Below, in pieces: positions 41,996 through 50,744 of a DNA stretch of 64,000 nt; position 1 is the first letter of the stretch; the number at the start of each line of letters is the position of its first letter. The position numbers and the translations under genes are program-made. The notes beneath the pieces were generated by a model. That model was not told where the DNA came from. It saw only the letters and a list, made by a program, of their open reading frames with translations, and did not search any database. The stretch comes from CAG-791 sp963655255 (GTDB taxonomy: Bacteria > Bacillota > Clostridia > Lachnospirales > Lachnospiraceae): the NCBI GenBank assembly GCA_963655255.1, contig CAVKEB010000008.1:19800-83799 (forward strand). The letters are read 5' to 3'.

Positions 41996-43456
41996 ATGGA
42001 ACGAGAAAACGTATGGAATACCTATGATCTGGAAATGCAGAAGAGTTGCCTTGATTTTGCAGAAGAATACCGGAAGTTTATTTCGGAGAACAAGACAGAG
42101 CGCGAGTGCGTGGATGCGTTCGTGAATGCGGCGGAGGATGCCGGATTCGTGGAGCTGTCCCGCGCCATTGAGGAAGAGAAGAAGACCGGCAAAAAGCTGC
42201 AGCCCGGCGACAAGGTGTATCTGACCTGGATGAACAAGTCGATGGTGCTGTTCCGCCTTGGAAAACGTCCGATGGAGGAGGGCGTCAATATTCTGGGTGC
42301 GCACATCGACAGCCCCCGCATGGATGTGAAGCAGAATCCGCTGTTTGAAAAGGGCGGCTACGGCTATCTCGACACCCATTATTACGGCGGCATCAAGAAG
42401 TATCAGTTCGTCGCAAGACCGCTTGCCATCCACGGCGTCATCGTGAAGAAGGACGGAGAGACGGTCGTTCTGAACGTCGGCGAAGATGCGGACGATCCGG
42501 TATTTTTCGTTTCCGATCTTCTGATTCATCTCGCACAGGATCAGATGCAGAAGAAGGCGGCCGAGGTCGTTGAGGGTGAGGCGCTGGATCTTATCATCGG
42601 CAACAAGCCGATCATCATCGACGCGAAGACGAAGGCCGGCCATAAGAAGGAGGATCTTCCGAAGGAGGCTGTCAAGAATTCTCTTCTGAAGATTCTGGAG
42701 GAAATGTACGGCATCAAAGAAGATGATTTTGAGTCCGCGGAGCTGGAGGTGGTTCCGGCAGGCCCGGCAAGAGATGCCGGTTTTGACCGCAGCATGATTC
42801 TCGGCTACGGCCAGGATGACCGTGTCTGCGCCTATCCTTCCTTCCGCGCGATTCTGGATGCGGATTTCGGAGGAGAAAACGGTGCTCCCGAGCGCACGAG
42901 CGTCTGCCTTCTGGTTGACAAGGAAGAGATCGGATCGGTCGGCGCGACCGGAATGCGGTCCCACTATTTTGAAAACGCTCTGGCAGAAGTGATGAATCTT
43001 CGCGGCGAATACACGGAGCTTGCTCTCCGCCGCTGCCTTGCGAATTCCGATATGCTCTCAAGCGACGTGTCGTCGGCTTATGATCCGAACTGGAGCGAGT
43101 GCTTCGATGAGAAGAACACCGCTTTCCTCGGACGCGGCATGGTCTTCAACAAGTTCACGGGCTCCCGCGGAAAGAGCGGTTCCAACGATGCCAACGCGGA
43201 GTTCATTGCGCACCTTCGTGACATTTTCAGCAGAGAGGGCGTTGTGACGCAGACCGCGGAACTCGGCAAGGTGGATGTCGGAGGCGGCGGAACCATCGCC
43301 TACATCCTTGCACTGTACGGCATGAATGTCATTGACAGCGGCGTTCCGGTTCTGTCGATGCATTCCCCGGCGGAGGCAACCTCCAAGGCGGATATTTACG
43401 AAGCATACCGCGGCTACAAGGCATTCCTCCGCGATGCGAACCTTCGCAATGCATGA
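41996..43456 (+). CDS. M18 family aminopeptidase
   Basis: Zinc aminopeptidase of the aspartyl aminopeptidase (M18, PF02127) family, 486 residues. The metal and catalytic motifs LGAHIDSPRMD, LLVDKEEIGSVGATGM, and the C-terminal SMHSPAEATSKADIYEAYRGYKAFL are present. AGGAAAGAG precedes the ATG. queA starts 20 bases after its stop and is likely co-transcribed. Confidence 0.94.
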   Translation: MERENVWNTYDLEMQKSCLDFAEEYRKFISENKTERECVDAFVNAAEDAGFVELSRAIEEEKKTGKKLQPGDKVYLTWMNKSMVLFRLGKRPMEEGVNILGAHIDSPRMDVKQNPLFEKGGYGYLDTHYYGGIKKYQFVARPLAIHGVIVKKDGETVVLNVGEDADDPVFFVSDLLIHLAQDQMQKKAAEVVEGEALDLIIGNKPIIIDAKTKAGHKKEDLPKEAVKNSLLKILEEMYGIKEDDFESAELEVVPAGPARDAGFDRSMILGYGQDDRVCAYPSFRAILDADFGGENGAPERTSVCLLVDKEEIGSVGATGMRSHYFENALAEVMNLRGEYTELALRRCLANSDMLSSDVSSAYDPNWSECFDEKNTAFLGRGMVFNKFTGSRGKSGSNDANAEFIAHLRDIFSREGVVTQTAELGKVDVGGGGTIAYILALYGMNVIDSGVPVLSMHSPAEATSKADIYEAYRGYKAFLRDANLRNA

Positions 43457-43476
43457 TAGAGCAGCAGGACTGAAAA

Positions 43477-44577
43477 ATGAGTGAAATAAAGGAAGAAAAT
43501 ACGGCTCCCGCTGCGGAGACGGAAGAGAACAAAGAAAGTGTCCCTCTTGGTCATAAGACATCGGATTATTATTTTGATCTGCCCAAAGAGCTGATCGCAC
43601 AGGATCCCAATGAGCAGCGCGATGCCTGCAGGCTTTTGTGCATTGACCGGAAGACCGGCGCGCTGGAACACCGGATTTTTCATGATATCGTGGACTACTT
43701 AGAGCCTGGGGAGACGCTGGTTTTGAACAACACCAGGGTCATTCCGGCAAGGCTTCTTGGCACGAAAGTGGGAACCGGTGCGAATGTGGAGATTCTTCTT
43801 CTGAAAAGAAGAGAAGGAGATGTGTGGGAGACGCTGGTGCGCCCCGGCAAAAAGCTCCGTCCCGGTGCAATGGTGACCTTTGGCGACGGACAGCTGACCG
43901 CGGAAATTATGGACGTCGTGGATGACGGAAACCGCCTTGTGAAGTTCCACTACGAGGGGATTTTCGAGGAGGTGCTGGACCGGCTCGGCGAGATGCCGCT
44001 TCCGCCTTACATCACGCACAAGCTGGAAGATCCGAACATGTACCAGACGGTCTATGCGAAGTTCGACGGAAGTGCGGCGGCACCGACGGCAGGACTTCAT
44101 TTTACGGAGGAGCTTCTGAAGAAGATTCAGGACAAGGGCATCCATCTGGCCTATGTCACGCTTCATGTGGGGCTCGGAACCTTCCGTCCGGTCAAGGTGG
44201 ACGATGTGACGAAGCATCACATGCACACGGAGTGGTACAATGTGCCGCCCGCTGCTGCGGACCTGATCAATGAGACGCATGCGAAGGGGAAGCGCGTGAT
44301 CTGCGTCGGCACGACGAGCTGCCGGACCGTGGAATCCGCGGCGGATGAGAACGGCATCGTACACGCGGGAGCGGACAACACGTCCATCTTCATTTATCCC
44401 GGCTACCGGTTCAAGGTGATGGACGGGCTGATTACCAACTTTCATCTGCCGGAATCCACGCTGGTGATGCTGGTTTCGGCGTTTGCAGGAAGAGACCATG
44501 TGCTGAATGCGTACAAAGAAGCCGTGAAGGAAAAGTACAGATTCTTCAGCTTTGGGGATGCGTGCTTCTTCCATTAG
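43477..44577 (+). CDS. queA: tRNA preQ1(34) S-adenosylmethionine ribosyltransferase-isomerase QueA
   Basis: Adds the cyclopentene moiety in queuosine synthesis. 366 residues with the family marks DYYFDLPKELIAQDP, LNNTRVIPARLLG, YQTVYAKFDGSAAAPTAGLHFTEELL, HVGLGTFRPV and TNFHLPESTLVMLVSAFAG. The first 27 residues are an acidic extension before the conserved start. The end is followed closely by a terminator. Confidence 0.96.
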   Translation: MSEIKEENTAPAAETEENKESVPLGHKTSDYYFDLPKELIAQDPNEQRDACRLLCIDRKTGALEHRIFHDIVDYLEPGETLVLNNTRVIPARLLGTKVGTGANVEILLLKRREGDVWETLVRPGKKLRPGAMVTFGDGQLTAEIMDVVDDGNRLVKFHYEGIFEEVLDRLGEMPLPPYITHKLEDPNMYQTVYAKFDGSAAAPTAGLHFTEELLKKIQDKGIHLAYVTLHVGLGTFRPVKVDDVTKHHMHTEWYNVPPAAADLINETHAKGKRVICVGTTSCRTVESAADENGIVHAGADNTSIFIYPGYRFKVMDGLITNFHLPESTLVMLVSAFAGRDHVLNAYKEAVKEKYRFFSFGDACFFH

Positions 44578-44605
44578 CATGTGCTTATGCGTTATGAAAG
44601 ATCAC

Positions 44606-44644
44606 AACAGGGAACAGGAGAGCGTGCCTGCTCCCTGTTTTATT
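44606..44644 (+). terminator. Terminator after queA
   Basis: AACAGGGAACAGG pairs with CCTGCTCCCTGTT, followed by TTTATT. The remainder of the 314-base gap holds only the promoter described next. Confidence 0.85.
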
Positions 44645-44818
44645 ATGTTCTTATATCTGTGATAGATTTTCTCAGTGGGGATTTTGTACTTAAACATTCG
44701 TTCTGAGCACTCATCAGTCAGGCGCTTATCGTTGAAGATTCGACATCGCCTGCCTCATTTCCCGGCAGAAGCGTGGTGAGGTGTGAAAACGCAAGTTAAA
44801 AATATTTCACATCCCTTA

Positions 44819-44867
44819 TTGACATTCGCACATGCAAGTGACATATTTATAACATAACAAGTGCGAA
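44819..44867 (+). promoter_or_regulatory. Promoter with inverted repeat before the membrane/XRE pair
   Basis: TTGACA (44819-44824) with CATATT 17 bases on (44842-44847). TTCGCAC (44825-44831) and GTGCGAA (44861-44867) form an inverted repeat around the -10 region. An XRE protein encoded downstream could bind it and autoregulate. Confidence 0.55.
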
Positions 44868-44891
44868 ATATATAACATCGAAGGGAGAGCC

Positions 44892-45314
44892 ATGAATAAA
44901 AAAGTAACGTTAAGGGAACTGCTGATCGCCCGCACCGTATTGGCAGTGTGCATTGCGGTGTATTACTGGTGCTGGGCAAGAAACGGGTGGGAAAGCTATT
45001 ACAGCTCCATTCAAAGATGCGTTGCGATCTTTGCTGTTTGCTTTTTCTGCCTTCTGGGGACCCGGGAAAGAAAATACAGGAAAGAGGTCGTGGACGAAAT
45101 GGCAGCGGCCAATCTGAAGTGCTGTGATTCGGTCTGCTATAAGATTACGATGGTGCTGATCGTCTGCATCGGGTTCCTGTCCGCCATTTTCCGGTTTGTC
45201 CTGTCGCCGGAGGTGATCGGCTATCTGCTGATGGGCGTACTGGTGCTGACGGCCATTGTACGAACGATCCTGTTCTGCTACATGGACGCGAAGGGGGTCT
45301 CACCGTGCTTGTAA
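44892..45314 (+). CDS. Small four-helix membrane protein next to an XRE regulator
   Basis: 140 residues with four hydrophobic segments (near 11-26, 37-55, 81-100, 106-125). I do not recognise the family. GAAGGGAGA precedes the ATG. It overlaps the next gene by ten bases, an arrangement widespread in Firmicutes in which a small XRE protein and a membrane protein form a unit. It may be controlled by, or influence, its partner. Confidence 0.75.
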   Translation: MNKKVTLRELLIARTVLAVCIAVYYWCWARNGWESYYSSIQRCVAIFAVCFFCLLGTRERKYRKEVVDEMAAANLKCCDSVCYKITMVLIVCIGFLSAIFRFVLSPEVIGYLLMGVLVLTAIVRTILFCYMDAKGVSPCL

Positions 45315-45511
45315 CCAGAATCAAAGAATACCGGGAGAAGGCCGGATACAAGCAGAGTGAACTGGCCGAGCTTGTCGGTGCGAGACGGGAAACGATCGTT
45401 CATCTGGAAAACGGAAGATATAATCCATCCCTAAAACTGGCTATGGACATTGCCAAAGTGTTCCACGTGACGGTTGAGGACCTGTTTGAATTTGTTGATG
45501 ATAAGAAGTAA
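45305..45511 (+). CDS. XRE family helix-turn-helix regulator
   Basis: 68 residues that are almost all HTH: ITRIKEYREKAGYKQ-type start (MLVTRIKEYREKAG), SELAELVGARRETIVHLENG and NPSLKLAMDIAKVFHVTVEDLF. It is of the YozG-like one-domain kind with no sensor, so it probably works with the membrane protein that it overlaps. The start is GTG. Confidence 0.9.
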   Translation: MLVTRIKEYREKAGYKQSELAELVGARRETIVHLENGRYNPSLKLAMDIAKVFHVTVEDLFEFVDDKK

Positions 45512-45541
45512 TCAACATTTCAGAACGGCAATATGTATGCA

Positions 45542-45573
45542 CATCAACATTTTGGAACGTTAAAATGTTGATG
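45542..45573. terminator. Hairpin between converging XRE and AraC genes
   Basis: A perfect 12-base stem, CATCAACATTTT with AAAATGTTGATG. It may be a bidirectional terminator. ATCAACATTT followed by GAACG occurs at both 45512 and 45543, so a DNA-binding role is also possible. Confidence 0.55.
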
Positions 45574-45677
45574 AGCGGACATTTTGGAAAGAAACGACAC
45601 CCTGTGATTGAAATATTATTGAAATCTGCTGCTTCAATCCGGCGGAATATCAATGCAGATCGGAGAAGTCCGTTACA

Positions 45678-46577
45678 TCACCACGATTTCCGGTACTGGC
45701 TGGGCGTGATTCCCTCCACCTTTTTGAAAATCCGGGAAAAATAATTGGCATCGCGGATGCCGACGCGGGCTCCTGCCTCCTCCAGGGTAACATCGGAGAA
45801 GCGCAGGAGCTTTTTGGCCGCACCGATGCGGGCATGGATGAGATAGGATCCGATGGTGGTACCGTACTGCTGGCGGAATCGGCGCATCAGATAGTACTTG
45901 TTGAAATGGAATTTCTCCGCCAGAAGGTCCAGGGAAAGATCCTCGGCGTAATGCGCATCGAGGTAGAGCCGGACATCGGCGATGGTGTTTTCCTGAGCGG
46001 CATCCCCGGAAGAGACAGGCCTGTTCTCGCGAAGCTGCCGTCCTTCAGGGTTCCAGGCCTCCTCCATGATCCGGGAAAGGAGGGAAGAGAGCGCTTCGTT
46101 GAGCTTCATGTCCCGCGTGTAGCAGTCGGAGAGCGAGAGATCGTAAATTTCGTCCAAGAGCCCGGTAAAATGCGCCCTTCCCGCAGAAGAAGCGGGATGA
46201 AACACGGGACTTCCGCTCCGCTCCATGAATTTCCGGTAGATTCCTGGCATGAGCTTTCCGTCAAAATGCACCCATTTCAGCTCCCAGAGGTTGCGGGAGG
46301 TTGTGTGCGAGTAAGGACTCGTGCAGTCGAGAAAAACGCAGTCGCCCTCGCGCAGGAGATAGTTCTGGCCGGCCGCCTGAAGGCTTCCGCTTCCGGAGAC
46401 AACGAGGAAGAACAGATAGGAAGAGAGACCGCTCCGGCTGCTGGTGTGGGGCTTGGCGGCGCGAAGCGATCCTGCCTCCTGGAGGCTCAGAAGATACTCC
46501 CGCGCAAAAGACGAAGGAGTATAGATGTTGCGGCGTGAGGTGACGAGGTCACCGTGAAATTCTGCGGTCTGTGTCAT
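45678..46577 (-). CDS. AraC family regulator with cupin domain
   Basis: 299 residues. The N-terminal AraC-binding cupin is visible in SYLFFLVVSGSGSL, LLREGDCVFLD and LWELKWVHFDG. The C-terminal pair of HTHs is complete: LSLDLLAEKFHFNKYYLMRRFRQQYG and EAGARVGIRDANYFSRIFKKVEGITPSQYRKSW. This architecture usually controls sugar use genes. ATG 46577 is chosen; the open frame to 46736 has no ribosome binding site. The target is unknown, as gmd is divergent. Confidence 0.92.
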   Translation of the reverse strand: MTQTAEFHGDLVTSRRNIYTPSSFAREYLLSLQEAGSLRAAKPHTSSRSGLSSYLFFLVVSGSGSLQAAGQNYLLREGDCVFLDCTSPYSHTTSRNLWELKWVHFDGKLMPGIYRKFMERSGSPVFHPASSAGRAHFTGLLDEIYDLSLSDCYTRDMKLNEALSSLLSRIMEEAWNPEGRQLRENRPVSSGDAAQENTIADVRLYLDAHYAEDLSLDLLAEKFHFNKYYLMRRFRQQYGTTIGSYLIHARIGAAKKLLRFSDVTLEEAGARVGIRDANYFSRIFKKVEGITPSQYRKSW

Positions 46578-46848
46578 GAGACGGTATCCTTTTGATAAAG
46601 CAGGTTGCTGTGAAAAATGTGTCTGCAGGGGTGTTCTGATTCTCAAATCTATACTGCAAGGACAACCGGAAGCGGACTGTCCTTGGGAAAACAGATTTCC
46701 TGTATGCTGCAGGATTGTGCTAGTACAAGCCAGCATCGTGCGTAGAAACCTTGAAAATATCTGTTATGATTAGTATGTTGATATTGAATGTGCGATGTCA
46801 AGATCGTACATATAAAAGATTTGAATTTCCACAAAAAGGAGAAAAGAT

Positions 46849-47916
46849 ATGGCAAAGACAGCTCTGATTACCGGCGTTACCGGACAGGACGGCTCCTACC
46901 TCTCGGAGTTCCTTCTGGAGAAGGGATATGAAGTACACGGCGTGATCCGCCGCTCTTCGGTAGACTTCCGGGAGAGAATTGCGCATCTGGAAGGCAATCC
47001 GCATTTTCATCTGCACTACGGGGATCTCGGTGATTCCATGAGCATGATGCAGGTGATCAGCAAGGTGCGCCCGGATGAAATCTACAATCTGGCGGCGCAG
47101 TCCCACGTTCAGGTTTCCTTTGATGTTCCGGAGTTTACCGCAGATGTGGACGCGGTCGGCGTTCTCCGCGTTCTGGAAGCGGTGCGTCTGTGCGGCCTCA
47201 AGGATACCTGCCGGATTTATCAGGCTTCCACATCGGAGCTTTTCGGCAAGGTCGAAGAGGTTCCGCAGCGTGAGACGACCCCGTTCCATCCGTACAGCCC
47301 TTACGCGGTTGCGAAACAGTACGGCTACTGGATCGTGAAGGAATACCGCGAGGCGTACGGCATGTTCGCCTGCTCCGGCATTCTGTTCAACCATGAGTCG
47401 GAGCGCCGCGGCGAGACCTTCGTCACGAGAAAAATCACACTGGCGGCGGCAAGGATCGCACAGGGCGTGCAGGACAAGCTTTACCTCGGAAATCTTTCTT
47501 CTCTCCGTGACTGGGGCTATGCCAAGGACTATGTGGAGTGCATGTGGCTGATTCTGCAGAACAAGGAGCCGGAGGATTTCGTGATCGCAACCGGCGAGCA
47601 GCACTCGGTCCGCGAGTTCGCGCAGCTGGCATTCCATGACGCAGGCATCGAACTGAAATGGCAGGGCGAAGGGATGGAAGAAAAAGGCATCGACAAGGCG
47701 ACCGGCAAGGTTCTGGTGGAGGTATCCCCGGATTTCTACCGCCCGACAGATGTCGTAAACCTCTGGGGCGATCCGACCAAGGCCAAGACGCATCTTGGCT
47801 GGAATCCGACCAAGACCCCGTTCGAAGAGCTGGTACGGATCATGGTGGAGCACGATATGCAGAAGGTTGCCGTGGAGCGCGCCGAGGACGAGATCCGCGC
47901 CAAGGTCGGGAAGTAA
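46849..47916 (+). CDS. gmd: GDP-mannose 4,6-dehydratase
   Basis: First step from GDP-mannose to GDP-L-fucose, 355 residues. The NADP-binding TGVTGQDGSYLSEFLLEKGY is at the N terminus, with the catalytic ASTSELFG and YSPYAVAKQYGYW (Tyr and Lys) in the middle, and NHESERRGETFVTRKIT. AAAAGGAGAAAAG precedes the ATG. GDP-fucose synthase, GDP-mannose synthesis and mannose-6-phosphate isomerase follow, so the full route is encoded together. Confidence 0.97.
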   Translation: MAKTALITGVTGQDGSYLSEFLLEKGYEVHGVIRRSSVDFRERIAHLEGNPHFHLHYGDLGDSMSMMQVISKVRPDEIYNLAAQSHVQVSFDVPEFTADVDAVGVLRVLEAVRLCGLKDTCRIYQASTSELFGKVEEVPQRETTPFHPYSPYAVAKQYGYWIVKEYREAYGMFACSGILFNHESERRGETFVTRKITLAAARIAQGVQDKLYLGNLSSLRDWGYAKDYVECMWLILQNKEPEDFVIATGEQHSVREFAQLAFHDAGIELKWQGEGMEEKGIDKATGKVLVEVSPDFYRPTDVVNLWGDPTKAKTHLGWNPTKTPFEELVRIMVEHDMQKVAVERAEDEIRAKVGK

Positions 47917-48024
47917 TCCTGCCGGCGGCCAACAGAAGTGGTATGCACGCCTTTTTGTAAAAAACAGGATATATCTAATATGAGACACGCGCTGGCTGAT
48001 TCAATGGTATGCTCGTCTAAAAAA

Positions 48025-48173
48025 GGCGGGAGGGCAGATTGATATCCAGGTGCGGGCCTTCGACCGAGCCTCGGCACTTGTGAGCGTTCCTCAGCGAACT
48101 TAGTGCCGCTAGGTCTCGGTCACAGAGGCGGGAGCCGTGCCCGCAGCGGATACAATCTGCCCTCCCGCCGTAA
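48025..48173 (+). repeat. Family B structured element, copy B2
   Basis: Second copy of the element at 41775. Outer stem GGGAGGGCAGATTG with CAATCTGCCCTCCC, second stem TGCGGGC with GCCCGCA, third stem GACCGAGCCT with AGGTCTCGGTC, inner stem GGCACT with AGTGCC. The inner loop is the same as in B1. It lies 57 bases before the fcl start. The 313-base gap contains nothing else recognisable. Confidence 0.8.
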
Positions 48174-48229
48174 GATTGATTATGGAATCCCCGGCAGAAG
48201 CAGCCGGAGAGTAAGGAGTTAAGAAAACT

Positions 48230-49174
48230 ATGATGGAGAAGGATGCAAAGATTTATGTCGCAGGCCACCGCGGAATGGTCGGCTCTGCAATCAAGAGAGA
48301 ACTGGAGCGTCAGGGCTACACGAATATCATTGTCCGCACGCACAAGGAACTGGATCTGACCAGACAGGATCAGGTCGAGGAATTTTTCGCACAGGAGAAG
48401 CCGGAGTACGTATTCCTGGCAGCAGCCAAGGTCGGCGGCATCGTGGCCAACGAGGAAGCTCTGGCGGACTTCATGTATGACAACATGATTCTGGAGATGA
48501 ATGCCGTGCACAGCGCATGGAAGAACGGCTGCAAGAAGCTGGAGTTCCTCGGAAGCTCCTGCATTTATCCCCGCATGGCACCGCAGCCGATGAAGGAAGA
48601 CTGCCTTCTGTCCGGCCCGCTGGAAAAGACCAACGAGGCCTATGCCCTTGCCAAGATTTCCGGACTGAAATACTGCGAGTTCTTAAACCGCCAGTACGGG
48701 ACCGATTATATTTCCGTGATGCCGACGAACCTCTACGGACCGAACGACAACTATCATCCGACGCACAGCCATGTGCTGCCTGCCCTGATCCGCAGATTCC
48801 ATGAGGCGAAGGAGCAGAACCTTCCTTACGTGACCTGCTGGGGTGACGGCTCGCCGCTGCGCGAGTTCCTGTATGTGGACGATCTCGCAAATCTCTGCGT
48901 GTTCCTGATGAACCACTATTCCGGAAATGAAACCGTGAACGCAGGAACCGGCAAGGAGCTGACGATCAGGGAGCTGACGGAGAAGGTCGCGAAGATCATA
49001 GGTTACACCGGAGAAATCCGCTGGGATCCTTCAAAGCCGAACGGAACGCCGAGAAAACTGCTGGATGTTTCCAAGACGAAGGCAATGGGATGGGAAGCGA
49101 AGACGTCTCTGGATGAGGGCATCCGCCTGACCTACGAGGATTTCCTGCACAACCCGATGCGTGCGGAAAGGTGA
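48230..49174 (+). CDS. fcl: GDP-L-fucose synthase
   Basis: Epimerase-reductase giving GDP-L-fucose, 314 residues. VAGHRGMVGSAIKRELERQGY binds NADP, and GSSCIYPRMAPQPMKED with NEAYALAKISG holds the catalytic Ser, Tyr and Lys. LYGPNDNYHPTHSHVLPALIRRFHEA is typical. AAGGAG precedes the start, where two ATGs are adjacent. manC begins four bases after its stop. Confidence 0.96.
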   Translation: MMEKDAKIYVAGHRGMVGSAIKRELERQGYTNIIVRTHKELDLTRQDQVEEFFAQEKPEYVFLAAAKVGGIVANEEALADFMYDNMILEMNAVHSAWKNGCKKLEFLGSSCIYPRMAPQPMKEDCLLSGPLEKTNEAYALAKISGLKYCEFLNRQYGTDYISVMPTNLYGPNDNYHPTHSHVLPALIRRFHEAKEQNLPYVTCWGDGSPLREFLYVDDLANLCVFLMNHYSGNETVNAGTGKELTIRELTEKVAKIIGYTGEIRWDPSKPNGTPRKLLDVSKTKAMGWEAKTSLDEGIRLTYEDFLHNPMRAER

Positions 49175-49178
49175 CACT

Positions 49179-50495
49179 ATGCATATTATTTTACTGTCCG
49201 GCGGATCCGGTAAGCGCCTCTGGCCGCTTTCCAATGACATCCGCTCCAAGCAGTTCATCAAGATTTTCAAGTCGGAAAGCGGAGAATACGAGTCGATGGC
49301 CCAGCGGATGTACCGTCAGATCCGCAAGGTGGATCCGGACGCGACGGTGACCGTTGCGACGAGCCGCTCCCAGGTGTCTCAGCTGAAGAACCAGCTGGGG
49401 GACAACATCGGAATTTCGCTGGAGCCCTGCAGACGGGATACGTTTCCCGCGATTGCACTGGCAACGGCATATCTTCATGATGTGCAGAAGGTGTCTGCGG
49501 AAGAGCCGGTGGTGGTGTGCCCGGTGGATCCGTATGTAGGTGAGGACTATTTCGAAGCCCTCCGGAAGCTCTCGGAGCTTGCGGAAAATGACGCGTACAA
49601 CCTCACGGTCATGGGCATTGAACCGACCTATCCTTCAGAGAAATACGGCTATGTCATCCCCGTAAGCAAGGACGCGGTCAGCCCGGTGAAAACCTTTAAG
49701 GAGAAGCCGGACGCGGAAACCGCGAAGAAATACATCGCGGAGGGGGCCCTTTGGAACGCCGGTGTTTTTGCCTATAAGATTGGGTACGTTCTGAAGAAGG
49801 CACACGAGCTGATGGATTTTACGGATTATGAGGATCTTTTTGCCAAATACGACACCGTGCAGAAGATTTCTTTTGATTATGCCGTAGCGGAGCACGAGCC
49901 GCACATTCAGGTCATGCGCTTTGGCGGAGCGTGGAAGGACATGGGGACCTGGAACACGCTGACCGAGGCCATGGAAGAGCCGGTGATCGGACAGGGAACG
50001 CTGAATGACACCTGCGAAAACGTGGATGTGGTCAATGAGCTGAACGTACCGGTTCTCGCGATGGGCCTGAAGAATGTGGTCATTGCGGCCTCTCCGGAAG
50101 GAATTCTCGTGTCCGACAAGGAGCAGTCCAGTTACATCAAGCCCTTCGTGGATGCGATGGACCAGCAGGTGATGTTCGCGGAGAAGTCCTGGGGCTCCTT
50201 CCAGGTGCTGGACGTGGAGAAGGAGAGCATGACGATTCTGGTGACGCTCAAGGAAGGCCATCAGATGAACTATCACAGCCATGCGCACCGCGACGAGATC
50301 TGGAATGTCATTGCCGGTGAGGGCCGCACGATCGTGGACGGCATGGAGCAGAAGGTAAAGCAGGGCGATGTCATCACCATGCAGGCCGGCTGCCGCCACA
50401 CCATTGTGGCGGATACGGAGCTGAAGCTGATCGAGGTACAGATCGGCAAAGAAATCAACGTGCACGACAAGCAGAAATTCGAGCTTGAAATTTAA
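49179..50495 (+). CDS. manC: Mannose-1-phosphate guanylyltransferase
   Basis: Makes GDP-mannose from mannose-1-phosphate and GTP, 438 residues. The nucleotide-binding LLSGGSGKRLWPLS opens the protein. FKEKP and WNAGVFAY follow, and a C-terminal cupin has NYHSHAHRDEIWNVIAGEG. It has the ManC/AlgA layout but a separate manA follows, so it is probably monofunctional. ATG 49179 is used; the upstream in-frame ATG is inside fcl. Confidence 0.94.
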   Translation: MHIILLSGGSGKRLWPLSNDIRSKQFIKIFKSESGEYESMAQRMYRQIRKVDPDATVTVATSRSQVSQLKNQLGDNIGISLEPCRRDTFPAIALATAYLHDVQKVSAEEPVVVCPVDPYVGEDYFEALRKLSELAENDAYNLTVMGIEPTYPSEKYGYVIPVSKDAVSPVKTFKEKPDAETAKKYIAEGALWNAGVFAYKIGYVLKKAHELMDFTDYEDLFAKYDTVQKISFDYAVAEHEPHIQVMRFGGAWKDMGTWNTLTEAMEEPVIGQGTLNDTCENVDVVNELNVPVLAMGLKNVVIAASPEGILVSDKEQSSYIKPFVDAMDQQVMFAEKSWGSFQVLDVEKESMTILVTLKEGHQMNYHSHAHRDEIWNVIAGEGRTIVDGMEQKVKQGDVITMQAGCRHTIVADTELKLIEVQIGKEINVHDKQKFELEI

Positions 50496-50496
50496 C

Positions 50497-50708
50497 GTTT
50501 GGAAGTGACATCGATATGTCACTTTCAAACTGCAGCATCGGTGCTGACGCACCGGCTGCCGCATTCGGCAAAACCGCTGCACTCGAAGATGTCTGATGAC
50601 ATCTTCGAGTGCTTAGAGTGCCGCTTTGCGGCACTCTGTATACAGAGAGAATTCGCCTTCGCGAAATTCTCTCTGATATCGCGGATTTTGCCTCAGCAAG
50701 GTATAAAA
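50497..50708 (+). repeat. Family A element, copy A2 (full, five stems)
   Basis: Stem 1 is GTTTGGAAGTGACAT with ATGTCACTTTCAAAC. GGCAAAACCGC pairs with GCGGATTTTGCC and encloses three hairpins: CTCGAAGATGTC/GACATCTTCGAG, AGAGTGCCGC/GCGGCACTCT and CAGAGAGAATT/AAATTCTCTCTG. It ends CCTCAGCAAGGTATAAAA. It lies directly after the manC stop and leads into manA, and a long reading frame through it makes manA look longer than it is. Confidence 0.88.
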
Positions 50709-50744
50709 AAACGTAACGCAGGAAGAAAGGACCGGGAACCGGCG

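Noticed and set aside
50499..50744. An 82-residue N-terminal extension of ManA
   Set aside because: These codons are family A repeat, and the same reading (VTSICHFQTAASVLTHRLPH) appears out of frame within the MATE gene. Normal ManA begins near LLPAGKDYIWGG.
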